Below the pieces are notes generated by a model. That model ran no database searches. It was not told the DNA's origin and worked only from the letters and a program-made list of their open reading frames with translations. A stretch of 60,588 nt of DNA, from contig JALSLW010000054.1 in assembly GCA_026988155.1 (NCBI GenBank), positions 1-60,588 on the forward strand, in the 5' to 3' direction. Numbering within the stretch: position 1 is the first letter of the stretch; the number at the start of each line of letters is the position of its first letter. This DNA comes from Methylomonas sp. (GTDB taxonomy: Bacteria > Pseudomonadota > Gammaproteobacteria > Methylococcales > Methylomonadaceae). This document shows, piece after piece, positions 53,753-60,588 of this stretch. A program made the position numbers and the translations under genes.

Positions 53753-54112
53753 TTATTAAACCTTTATCTATAATTTAACCCAGAAAAATAGCCTGATCAT
53801 TCTCTCTAGAATAAACTAAGTGCCTGGAAATATTTTATTTAACTTTCTGTAGAAGTCGCTATTGCTACGAGTTCAGATGATTCAATCGCGACTGAAGCCA
53901 CTCCTACCTGTTTTTAAAATTGGAACTGTTAACTTAATAATACGCGAACACTTATTGAATCAATCAGATACAATAATTTCAAATCAATTAGTTGGAAGAC
54001 GGCCCTTTACCATTTCAAATTCTAGACCCAACCACTCTATTTTTCAAGGCAATACTATATATAATCAAATAGCTTAAAGCTATACCCTAGGAAAAATAGC
54101 AAACAATGTGTT
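53753..54112. repeat. REP-like pair in the ugd/uridylyltransferase gap
   Basis: At about 53849-53872 the plus strand reads GTAGAAGTCGCTATTGC and, facing it at 53887-53907, the minus strand reads GTAGGAGTGGCTTCAGTCGC. The GTAG head and imperfect palindrome are those of repetitive extragenic palindromes, here as an inverted pair. The remaining 200 bp contain a short ATAGCTT/AAGCTAT hairpin near 54068-54082 and nothing else I recognise. Confidence 0.6.
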
Positions 54113-55516
54113 CTAATTATCACCCTCAAGCACTGCTCCTGATTCAATCAGCAACTGTTTGTCCGAATCATTTCTTATTATAACATTTCCAATAACGGTT
54201 ACATTCGCTCCAAACTTCACATCCCCTGAAATAGTTAACTTTTGACATTCTAGCAAATCAGGTATGCCTTCAGGAAAATGCGCCTGCAGATCATCTATCC
54301 TTTTGTAGTATCTGTCATCTAAACTGATGATAATATACTTAGCCTGTCGGGTAGGGTTTACAGCTATTAAGCTATTTTCATCCAGCACAAAAGCATTAGA
54401 CCAAAGTCCTAACAGTTCATTCGTGGTCTTAATTGGTGCAAAACGGGCTTTTGGAATTCGAATGGCTATAGAGTCTTTAAAATTGGCAATAGCAGACCCC
54501 ATAGCTGTTTCCATCTGTATTACGCTAGGACTATTTGGGTCTCGGGGATCCAATGTTTTTCTATTTTGAATCAAGGGCAAATTAAGAATGCCATTATTTG
54601 CTTCCAGCTGTTCTTTTAATCGGTCTAGGCGAATCCACAGATTATTGGTATTAAAATATTTATACTTGTCAATGTCTTGAAATTTATCAATATCATCTGC
54701 ATGGCATTGTGCAGATTCACGCAGTAACAGACCTCCCTCCGCACTCTTTGCTAAATGCCCCCCCTTTCTATCTGCTTCTGTTCGGTCTGCCACCTCCATC
54801 ATAAAAGATGCATCCTGTTCTGCAAAATAGCCCAGCACAGACAAGTCCATACTTGCACCTAAGTTATCTGAATTGGAAATAAAGGCATACTTAATGCCCT
54901 GCTCTAACAGCTGATTTAAAATGCCAGATGTTTGCAGCGCAGTATAAATATCACCATGTCCAGGCGGGCACCAAACTTTAGCAGGATTTTTAGGCCATTT
55001 TGCAGGCTCTTTACTTTCAGCTAAAATTTTAGGAACTTTATTTTGTAAAAAAGTTAAGGGAATACCGTTCTGCCCCTGCTTTAATTCAGGAAATTTCTCT
55101 AACACTTCCCGTGTGTCAGTTTCAGTGCTGAACGAATTCATAAACACTAACGGCATATCACTTTTGAATTTTTTACGCTGTGAAATAGCCTGTTTGATAA
55201 TGATTTCCAGAAAGCTCATGCCATCTTTTGCCTTAAGCAAGGACTTTGCTTTCTCCAGCCCCATCCCTGTTCCTAACCCGCCATTGAGTTTGAGCATAAC
55301 TGACTGATTTAAAAAATCCTCCCCTTTACTGCTAAAGTCTGGCAAAGATTCTAAATCAGCAACATCAGTTACTGGCTGGATAGCTGATTCACGAATAACA
55401 CTTTCTTCTCCAGACAGCATTTTTTCATATTGAGACAAAAAAACATCAACACAAAGTTGAGGCAAGTCATCTTTAATCATTAATTGAGTGATCTTACTTT
55501 TTATCTCTGCATTCAT
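54113..55516 (-). CDS. UTP-glucose-1-phosphate uridylyltransferase, eukaryotic-type (UDPGP)
   Basis: 467 residues. The nucleotide loop is MLKLNGGLGTGMGLEKAKSL, followed by PLVFMNSFSTETDTREVLEK, PPGHGDIYTALQTSG and YAFISNSDNLGASMDLSVLG. This is the UDPGP family common in eukaryotes, not the short bacterial GalU. The C-terminus ends in a left-handed-helix-like segment (VKFGANVTVIGNVIIRN). It makes UDP-glucose for Ugd. The neighbourhood fits that use, although the two genes are 360 bp apart and may be transcribed separately. Confidence 0.9.
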   Translation of the reverse strand: MNAEIKSKITQLMIKDDLPQLCVDVFLSQYEKMLSGEESVIRESAIQPVTDVADLESLPDFSSKGEDFLNQSVMLKLNGGLGTGMGLEKAKSLLKAKDGMSFLEIIIKQAISQRKKFKSDMPLVFMNSFSTETDTREVLEKFPELKQGQNGIPLTFLQNKVPKILAESKEPAKWPKNPAKVWCPPGHGDIYTALQTSGILNQLLEQGIKYAFISNSDNLGASMDLSVLGYFAEQDASFMMEVADRTEADRKGGHLAKSAEGGLLLRESAQCHADDIDKFQDIDKYKYFNTNNLWIRLDRLKEQLEANNGILNLPLIQNRKTLDPRDPNSPSVIQMETAMGSAIANFKDSIAIRIPKARFAPIKTTNELLGLWSNAFVLDENSLIAVNPTRQAKYIIISLDDRYYKRIDDLQAHFPEGIPDLLECQKLTISGDVKFGANVTVIGNVIIRNDSDKQLLIESGAVLEGDN

Positions 55517-55574
55517 GGTTGATTTATGATCTATTTTTTATGTTTATAAGCTATTATAAAGGATAAGCTATTTT

Positions 55575-57020
55575 TTAACGTTTCCCGCCAAATATAGACC
55601 CCATAATTCCTCGAATAATCTGGCGCCCAAGCTGACTGCCAATACTCCTGGCAGCACTTTTCAACATCGCTTCCCCCGCACTCTGCCTGCTTCGTGAAGT
55701 GCGTTTCGGTTTGTTGTTTTCTTCAATCTCTGCCTGCTTGACTCTTTCTTTCAGAATTTCATATGCTGATTCTCTATCCAAGTCCTTATCATATCTATCT
55801 TTATATGGAGAGCGTGATATCATTTCTTCACGCTCCTCCTGAGTAATAGGCCCCATTTGAGACTGAGGCGGTTTAATCAAAATTCTTTCTACTGGCGTAG
55901 GGCTGCCATCCTTTTTCAGCACGGAAACCAGGGCCTCTCCGGTTTGAAGCTCAGTAATTGCCTTCTCTACATCCAGTTTCGGATTAGCCCGAAAAGTTTG
56001 AGCAACCGCTTTAACAAGCTTTTTGTCTTTTGGGGTGTAGGCACGTAAAGCATGCTGAATTTTTAAGCCTAACTGCCCCAATACATTATCAGGAATATCT
56101 AGCGGACTTTGACTAATAAAATAAACACCCACCCCTTTAGACCGAATTAACCGCACAATCTGTTCAATTTTATCAACCAAAACATCAGGTGCCTGATCAA
56201 AAAGCAGATGTGCTTCATCAAAAAACAAAACTAATTTAGGCTTTTCTTCATTGCCTACTTCGGGCATGTTTTCATATAATTCTGAAAGCAGCCACAGTAA
56301 AAATACCGCATAAAGCCTCGGTGACTTTTGAGTTAAAACTGTTGCATCAAGAATACTGATAATGCCATTGCCTGAAAAATCATTTCGGCAAAAATCAGCT
56401 AGCTTTATCGCAGGTTCACCAAAAAACTCACTAGCCCCCTGCTCATCCAGCACCAGTAGACGACGCTGTATTGCACCAATGCTTGCAGATGAAATATTGC
56501 CATATTCGGATTTTAATTCTTTGGCATTATCGCCCATCCAATTAAGCATGGATCGAAAATCTTTTAAATCCAGCAGCAATAAACCCTGGTCATCGGCAAT
56601 CTTAAAACAGCTATATACTATCCCCGTCTGCGTGTCATTCAATTCTAGCATATGGCTGATTAACAAGGGCCCTAGATCAGAAATGGTTGCACGGACAGGA
56701 TGGCCCTGTTTGGAAAAGACATCCCAAAAAACTGTGGGGTTTGCTTGAAAATTATAGTCATTAATTTGAATCTTTTCTATCCGCTCAGTGATTTTTTTAT
56801 GCTCTTTTCCTGGTTTTGCCATACCAGATAAATCACCTTTAATATCAGCTAAAAAAACAGGAACGCCTAGCTGTGAAAAAGACTCGGCTAAAATCTGCAA
56901 GCTAATAGTTTTACCTGTACCTGTAGCGCCTGAAATAACGCCATGCCGGTTTCCCATAGCAGCATCCATGATGACCTTTACAGCATCTTTCCCACCAATC
57001 AATAGTTCCTTTACAGCCAT
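55575..57020 (-). CDS. HerA/YjgR-type ATPase (DUF853)
   Basis: 481 residues. Walker A ISGATGTGKTISLQILAESF, Walker B KLVLFFDEAHLLFDQAPDVL, RSKGVGVYFISQSPLDIPD, arginine/TPKDKK segment, and a basic glycine-rich tail (SIGSQLGRQIIRGIMGSIFG). It matches the YjgR family of HerA-like ATPases, whose role is poorly known. It is separate from the polysaccharide block. The start ATG at 57020 lies about 30 bp from a MITE. Confidence 0.88.
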   Translation of the reverse strand: MAVKELLIGGKDAVKVIMDAAMGNRHGVISGATGTGKTISLQILAESFSQLGVPVFLADIKGDLSGMAKPGKEHKKITERIEKIQINDYNFQANPTVFWDVFSKQGHPVRATISDLGPLLISHMLELNDTQTGIVYSCFKIADDQGLLLLDLKDFRSMLNWMGDNAKELKSEYGNISSASIGAIQRRLLVLDEQGASEFFGEPAIKLADFCRNDFSGNGIISILDATVLTQKSPRLYAVFLLWLLSELYENMPEVGNEEKPKLVLFFDEAHLLFDQAPDVLVDKIEQIVRLIRSKGVGVYFISQSPLDIPDNVLGQLGLKIQHALRAYTPKDKKLVKAVAQTFRANPKLDVEKAITELQTGEALVSVLKKDGSPTPVERILIKPPQSQMGPITQEEREEMISRSPYKDRYDKDLDRESAYEILKERVKQAEIEENNKPKRTSRSRQSAGEAMLKSAARSIGSQLGRQIIRGIMGSIFGGKR

Positions 57021-57048
57021 TTTTAAACCTCCAATAATTTCAGCGTTA

Positions 57049-57201
57049 GATTATCCTAAAAAATTAATTGACTGCCAAGTTCAGCAGCAACTTATAACTA
57101 ATAGACTTAAACAATTTTTCAGTTCTCACCAGATGGGCGAGACTATTTTACTTCACGGTATTGCGAAAAATCCGTGCTCAACTAATTTATCTAGGATTAT
57201 A
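57049..57201. mobile_element. MITE-like element, family A copy 2
   Basis: About 153 bp with terminal repeats ATTATCCTAAAAAATTAATT (left) and ATAATCCTAGATAAATTAGT (right, opposite strand). It shares CACCAGAT, ACTTCACGG and GTGCTCA, in the same order and spacing, with the element at 3897-4039. No coding capacity. It occupies the gap between divergent genes at 57020 and 57276 and may influence their promoters. Confidence 0.6.
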
Positions 57202-57275
57202 ACAAATATTAATCCGCAGATAATTCTAGCTTGACTCAGCAAGGACTATAAAACTACTATTAATATTCGGTAACG

Positions 57276-58739
57276 ATGGTGAACAGTATGGGACAGGAAA
57301 TATCCTTTTCTGAGTTTGATAAAAGTGACTTTGAAAGTTTTCTTTTAAAGCTCAAAGCAGAAACAAAGCTGCTAAAAAAAATGATTGAGCAGGATTTATT
57401 TTCTACCCGTTCACCTGTAGCTGGATTTGAAATTGAAGCCTGGGTCTTGGATAAGAACATGCAGCCCGCGCCTATTAACGAAGAATTTCTTGCCACCTTA
57501 AAAAACCCTCTTGCATTTGAAGAACTTGCAAAATTCAATATTGAATTAAATAGTACGCCAACACCTTTAGCCGGCAATGTTTTCAGCAGAATGTACAGAC
57601 AATTGCAGTCTACCTGGAGCTCTGCCTATCAGCATGCCGACGGGCTAGAAAAAAGATTGCTTATGATTGGCACCTTGCCTACATTAAAACAAAGCGATCT
57701 GACCCTGGCCAACATGTCTGACCTAAACCGCTATCGCGCTTTAAATCAACAGATTCTGCAATCCCGGGGCAAACCCATACAGCTGGATATTGTTGGGAAT
57801 GAGCATCTAAAACTAGAGCATCATGATGTGATGCTCGAATCAGCAGCCACTTCATTTCAAATTCATATTCAATTGCCTTTAGATATAGCCCATCACTTTT
57901 ATAATGCATCTATTATGGCATCTGCACCAATGGTTGCCATTTGTGCAAATTCTCCTTTTCTATTTGGCAGAGATTTATGGGATGAGTCACGCATTCCCTT
58001 ATTTGAACAGGCCATTGAAACGGGAGGCTATAATGGTGCATCTCATGGCCCGATAAGACGCGTCGGCTTTGGTACTGACTACGCCCGGCATTCTATAATA
58101 GAATGCTTTGTTGAGAACCTGGATCATTTCCCAATTTTATTGCCTGCAGGCCTGGATTCTGATATAGAAGCCTTTGAGCATTTAAAATTGCATAATGGCA
58201 CTATCTGGCGCTGGAACAGACCATTGATAGGATTTGATGACAATGGCACACCACATGTAAGAGTTGAACATCGTACACCAGCTGCAGGCCCTACATCTAT
58301 CGATTCTATGGCAAATGCAGCCTTTTTTTATGGTTTAGCTAAAAATTTATCAGATGAAATAATACTGAAAGGTTTGGCTCTGCCCTTTTCCCAGGCTAAA
58401 GATAATTTTTATCAGGCAGCCAGATACGGTTTAGACAGCCATATAATATGGCTTGATGGCAAGAAACATCGCCTGCAATCTTTATTTCAGACTGAACTCA
58501 TTCCGCGGGCAATTCTGGGACTAAAATCTCTTGGAATCACCAACAGTGATACGGAAGATTTCCTGGAAATTATTTTGCAACGTATTAATAGCAGGCAAAA
58601 TGGCAGTCAATGGCAGCGCCAATTTATTAAAAGCCGTCGGCAGGATATTCCATTAAAGCAAAATTTTAAATTAATGACGGAAACTTACTTAAAAAATCAG
58701 CAATCAGGCATTCCTGTCAGTGAATGGAGCGCTAAATGA
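57276..58739 (+). CDS. Glutamate-cysteine-ligase-like (GCS2) carboxylate-amine ligase
   Basis: 487 residues from the ATG at 57276; an ATG four codons on is an alternative. AGFEIEAWVLDKNMQPAPIN, FNIELNSTPTPLAGNVFSRM, SFQIHIQLPLDIAHHFYNAS, PRVRVEHRTPAAGPTS-like VRVEHRTPAAGPTSIDSMAN: these are the ATP- and glutamate-binding parts of the GCS2 family. It joins an amino group to the gamma-carboxylate of glutamate. It is first of an overlapping three-gene operon with an aspartoacylase-like gene and YcgN. That arrangement suggests amino-acid conjugation and hydrolysis rather than plain glutathione synthesis. Confidence 0.82.
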   Translation: MVNSMGQEISFSEFDKSDFESFLLKLKAETKLLKKMIEQDLFSTRSPVAGFEIEAWVLDKNMQPAPINEEFLATLKNPLAFEELAKFNIELNSTPTPLAGNVFSRMYRQLQSTWSSAYQHADGLEKRLLMIGTLPTLKQSDLTLANMSDLNRYRALNQQILQSRGKPIQLDIVGNEHLKLEHHDVMLESAATSFQIHIQLPLDIAHHFYNASIMASAPMVAICANSPFLFGRDLWDESRIPLFEQAIETGGYNGASHGPIRRVGFGTDYARHSIIECFVENLDHFPILLPAGLDSDIEAFEHLKLHNGTIWRWNRPLIGFDDNGTPHVRVEHRTPAAGPTSIDSMANAAFFYGLAKNLSDEIILKGLALPFSQAKDNFYQAARYGLDSHIIWLDGKKHRLQSLFQTELIPRAILGLKSLGITNSDTEDFLEIILQRINSRQNGSQWQRQFIKSRRQDIPLKQNFKLMTETYLKNQQSGIPVSEWSAK

Positions 58740-59743
58740 CATTGAATCAAATAACGGGCTTTCCTGAAGAACTATTGACTGCAACCGCTCAATCGTTGCA
58801 TTCACTGGTTCCCAACCCTACCTTATTCCATTTGCCCGGCAAACATAAACAGCCGCTGTTTATATCCGTTTTGCTTCATGGCAATGAAAGTACAGGCTTT
58901 TTAGCCTTGCAAAAACTATTGATAAAATATCGCAATCAGCAGCTTCCCCGTGCCATATCATTTTATTTAGGCAATACCGAAGCTGCCAGCCAAGGGTTAA
59001 GGCGATTAAATCATCAGCCAGACTATAACCGCATCTGGCCAGGTACGGATTTGCCCAATACAAAAGAAACTCAAATCACTCTGGAAATTGTAAAGATAAT
59101 GGCAAACAGAAAGGTTTTTGCCAGTATAGACGTACATAACAATACGGGATTAAATCCGCATTATGCCTGCATTACCAAACTGGACAATCAATTTTTACAG
59201 CTCGCCAAACTGTTTGGACGGTTAATTGTGTACTTTACCCGCCCTAAAGGAGTTCAATGTGGTGCATTTGCAGAGATATGCCCTTCAGTGACCTTAGAAT
59301 GCGGCAAACCTGGCCAGACAAACGGTGTCGACCATGCTTTTGAATACCTTAACAGCTGCCTGCACCTTTCTGAATTAATTAACCGTCCAATACCGCCACA
59401 GGATATTGATGTTTATCATACCGTTGCTCAAGTTAAGGTAAACGAAGGCGTCAACTTCAGTTTTAACGACCAGCAATCTGATCTATTATTGGACAAAAAC
59501 CTTGAACGAATGAATTTTACTGAAATTCCTGCAAGCACTCAATTCGGCCGGATTTTCAATCATTCAGCCATGCCTGTCACAGCTATCAATGAGTTGGGTG
59601 ATCGGGTCACTGATCAATTTTTCTCGCTCGTCGATCATCAATTGCAAATAATTAAAAACACAATGCCCTCTATGCTTACCCTTGATGAACGAGTGATCAA
59701 ACAGGACTGTTTATGCTATTTAATGGAAAAAATTAAACTATGA
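58736..59743 (+). CDS. Succinylglutamate desuccinylase/aspartoacylase-like metallopeptidase
   Basis: 335 residues, M14-type. The zinc ligands are visible in VLLHGNESTGFLAL (H-x2-E) and SIDVHNNTGLNPHY (His). LNHQPDYNRIWPG and PSVTLECGKPGQTN (catalytic Glu) follow. It cleaves N-acyl bonds of amino acids. The start overlaps the previous stop as ATGA, so it is translationally coupled to the GCS2-type ligase. Confidence 0.85.
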   Translation: MTLNQITGFPEELLTATAQSLHSLVPNPTLFHLPGKHKQPLFISVLLHGNESTGFLALQKLLIKYRNQQLPRAISFYLGNTEAASQGLRRLNHQPDYNRIWPGTDLPNTKETQITLEIVKIMANRKVFASIDVHNNTGLNPHYACITKLDNQFLQLAKLFGRLIVYFTRPKGVQCGAFAEICPSVTLECGKPGQTNGVDHAFEYLNSCLHLSELINRPIPPQDIDVYHTVAQVKVNEGVNFSFNDQQSDLLLDKNLERMNFTEIPASTQFGRIFNHSAMPVTAINELGDRVTDQFFSLVDHQLQIIKNTMPSMLTLDERVIKQDCLCYLMEKIKL

Positions 59744-60168
59744 ATTTTTGGGAAACAAAGAGTTTATCTGAAATGACTACCGAGGAATGGGAATCCCTCT
59801 GCGATGGCTGTGGCAAATGCTGTTTAAATAAACTGGAAGATGAAGACAGTGGCAAACTGTTTTTTACCAGTGTAGTCTGCAATTTAATTGATTTGGATAC
59901 ATGTCGCTGCACAAAATATTCAGACCGAACCATCCTAGTCCCTGAATGTATCGATTTAAAACAGCATGATTTTAAAGAATATAACTGGCTACCGGCCACC
60001 TGCGCCTACCGCCTGTTAGTAGATGGTAAAACATTGCCCTCCTGGCATCCACTAGTATCAGGCACTCAAGAAATGGTAAAGGAGGCAGGTGTTTCTATCT
60101 GCAGCTATGCAATGAAAGAATCTGAGGTTGATGATCTAGAAGATCACATTATTGAATGGCTGGAGTAA
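59740..60168 (+). CDS. YcgN family cysteine-cluster protein (UPF0260)
   Basis: 142 residues. Cysteines: LCDGCGKCCLNKL near the start, CRCTKYSDR, PEC, TCAYR and ICSYA, the pattern of the YkgJ/YcgN family thought to bind a metal or iron-sulfur cluster. Coupled by a 4-bp ATGA overlap to the aspartoacylase-like gene. Function unknown in general. Confidence 0.9.
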   Translation: MNFWETKSLSEMTTEEWESLCDGCGKCCLNKLEDEDSGKLFFTSVVCNLIDLDTCRCTKYSDRTILVPECIDLKQHDFKEYNWLPATCAYRLLVDGKTLPSWHPLVSGTQEMVKEAGVSICSYAMKESEVDDLEDHIIEWLE

Positions 60169-60211
60169 CCGCAGAGCGCTCCATTGTGGTTCGATAATAG
60201 CCTTTAACTGC

Positions 60212-60241
60212 CAGCCACCTGCCTTAAGCAGATGGCTGTTT
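60212..60241 (+). terminator. Hairpin after the YcgN operon
   Basis: CAGCCACCTGC pairs with GCAGATGGCTG (11 bp, one mismatch) with a 5-base loop, 44 bp past the stop at 60168, followed by TTTAG. The T-run is short, so termination may be partial. Confidence 0.5.
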
Positions 60242-60294
60242 AGTTGCTGTTCGATTATATATAGCTAAATTTAGCTGTAAAATCTAGACAAAAC

Positions 60295-60477
60295 TTATTT
60301 TCTTTCGTCACCTTCGATACCGATTTCCCATTCTTCAATTGCAACCTCAATGATTTTTCCTGTTGCAGCATCAACCTCTACTTTTGTCTCTACTCCTTTG
60401 TCATTTACTATATCAAACTCATAAGAAGCATCGCCATTCTCTTCAATTTCATATTCAACCTCCTTAGGAACGCGCAT
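60295..60477 (-). pseudogene. PepSY-domain remnant truncated at its 5' end
   Basis: 60 codons. The body ([20 protein letters not shown] then [20 protein letters not shown]) is the second half of a PepSY domain, with the D-A-x-T-G-K turn intact. The first half of the fold and any signal peptide are missing. The apparent start ATG (60477) lies inside a sequence matching the MITE family B end (CTTAGGAACGCGC at 60462-60474), so the element probably inserted into the gene and removed its start. PepSY proteins are usually exported. It is unlikely to be functional in this form. Confidence 0.65.
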
Positions 60478-60487
60478 GAAATAACTT
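60462..60487. repeat. End of a family B MITE-like element
   Basis: CTTAGGAACGCGCATGAAAT matches the left end at 20112 (CTTAGGAACGCGCACAAAAG) and the right end (CTTAGGAACGTGCACGAAAT) with few mismatches. The opposite end is not seen before the window closes, so the element may be longer or partial. Confidence 0.5.
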
Positions 60488-60588
60488 CGACAACTTCATG
60501 ATAAAATAGGTGAACATCAATCCACAAAGATTCTAAAAATTGAATAATCCTTATGCTCAGACGATCGAAACTCGGATGCAAGAATTGT

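Overview
The window looks like a chromosomal segment of an AT-rich gammaproteobacterium, most likely a methanotroph-type relative (Methylococcales). This is an inference from the PEP-CTERM tails (for example VPVPAAVWMFGSAMLGLMG) and from an exosortase-A-type exopolysaccharide (EPS) gene set. No rRNA or tRNA is present to confirm it. The exosortase itself (XrtA/EpsH), the chain-length proteins and the PrsK/PrsR regulators are not in the window, so this is part of a larger locus.

Left end (1-6.7 kb): secreted proteins. There are at least two PEP-CTERM proteins, a phosphate-binding-protein-like protein and a PhoX-like phosphatase. Several Pho-box-like 7-4-7 sequences lie in front of these genes, best at 6644-6683, where four half-sites lie in tandem at 11-bp spacing. 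The PEP-CTERM / binding-protein operon also has a class-I cyclic-di-GMP riboswitch overlapping a terminator in its leader. Two MITE-like elements lie at 3.7-4.0 kb, and a two-spacer type I-F CRISPR mini-array without cas genes lies at 6.73-6.88 kb.

6.9-22 kb, mostly minus strand: an AMIN/beta-barrel outer-membrane protein, a YdcF-like protein, the EpsB2-type priming sugar transferase and a trypsin-like protease. The exosortase-A-associated acyl-CoA ligase and PLP decarboxylase are on the plus strand. Hydrolase 1, hydrolase 2, an acyl carrier protein and a FemAB-like GNAT protein follow. Next is a complete gene set for GDP-D-glycero-alpha-D-manno-heptose (hddC, gmhA, hddA, gmhB) with a TIGR03087-type glycosyltransferase.

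22-35 kb, mostly plus strand and very AT-rich: a 1462-residue polymerase-like membrane protein carrying two C-terminal beta-helix regions, a large secreted lyase-like protein, two sulfotransferases, an ATP-grasp/low-molecular-weight phosphatase fusion, a polysaccharide-deacetylase-like protein and a family 2 glycosyltransferase. This block looks acquired or fast-evolving, and it suggests a sulfated, trimmed polysaccharide.

35-55.5 kb, mostly minus strand: two acyltransferases, a flippase, an exosortase-A-associated O-antigen-ligase-like protein, and a 30-residue membrane microprotein squeezed between two of these genes. Family 4 glycosyltransferases follow: one starts at an ATT codon, one is intact, and one is a pseudogene with two in-frame stops. 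Further along are a UDP-uronate epimerase, a nucleotide-sugar dehydrogenase, amidotransferase 1, a TIGR03088 glycosyltransferase, and the four-gene HPr-rel-A set (nucleotidyltransferase, HprK-like kinase, PqqD-like protein, exported hypothetical protein). UDP-glucose dehydrogenase and UTP-glucose-1-phosphate uridylyltransferase complete a route from glucose-1-phosphate through UDP-glucose and UDP-glucuronate to UDP-galacturonate.

Right end (55.5-60.6 kb): a HerA/YjgR-type ATPase, another copy of a MITE seen at 3.9 kb, an overlapping plus-strand operon (GCS2-type ligase, aspartoacylase-like protein, YcgN), and a PepSY remnant whose 5' end lies in a second repeat family also seen at 20.1 kb.
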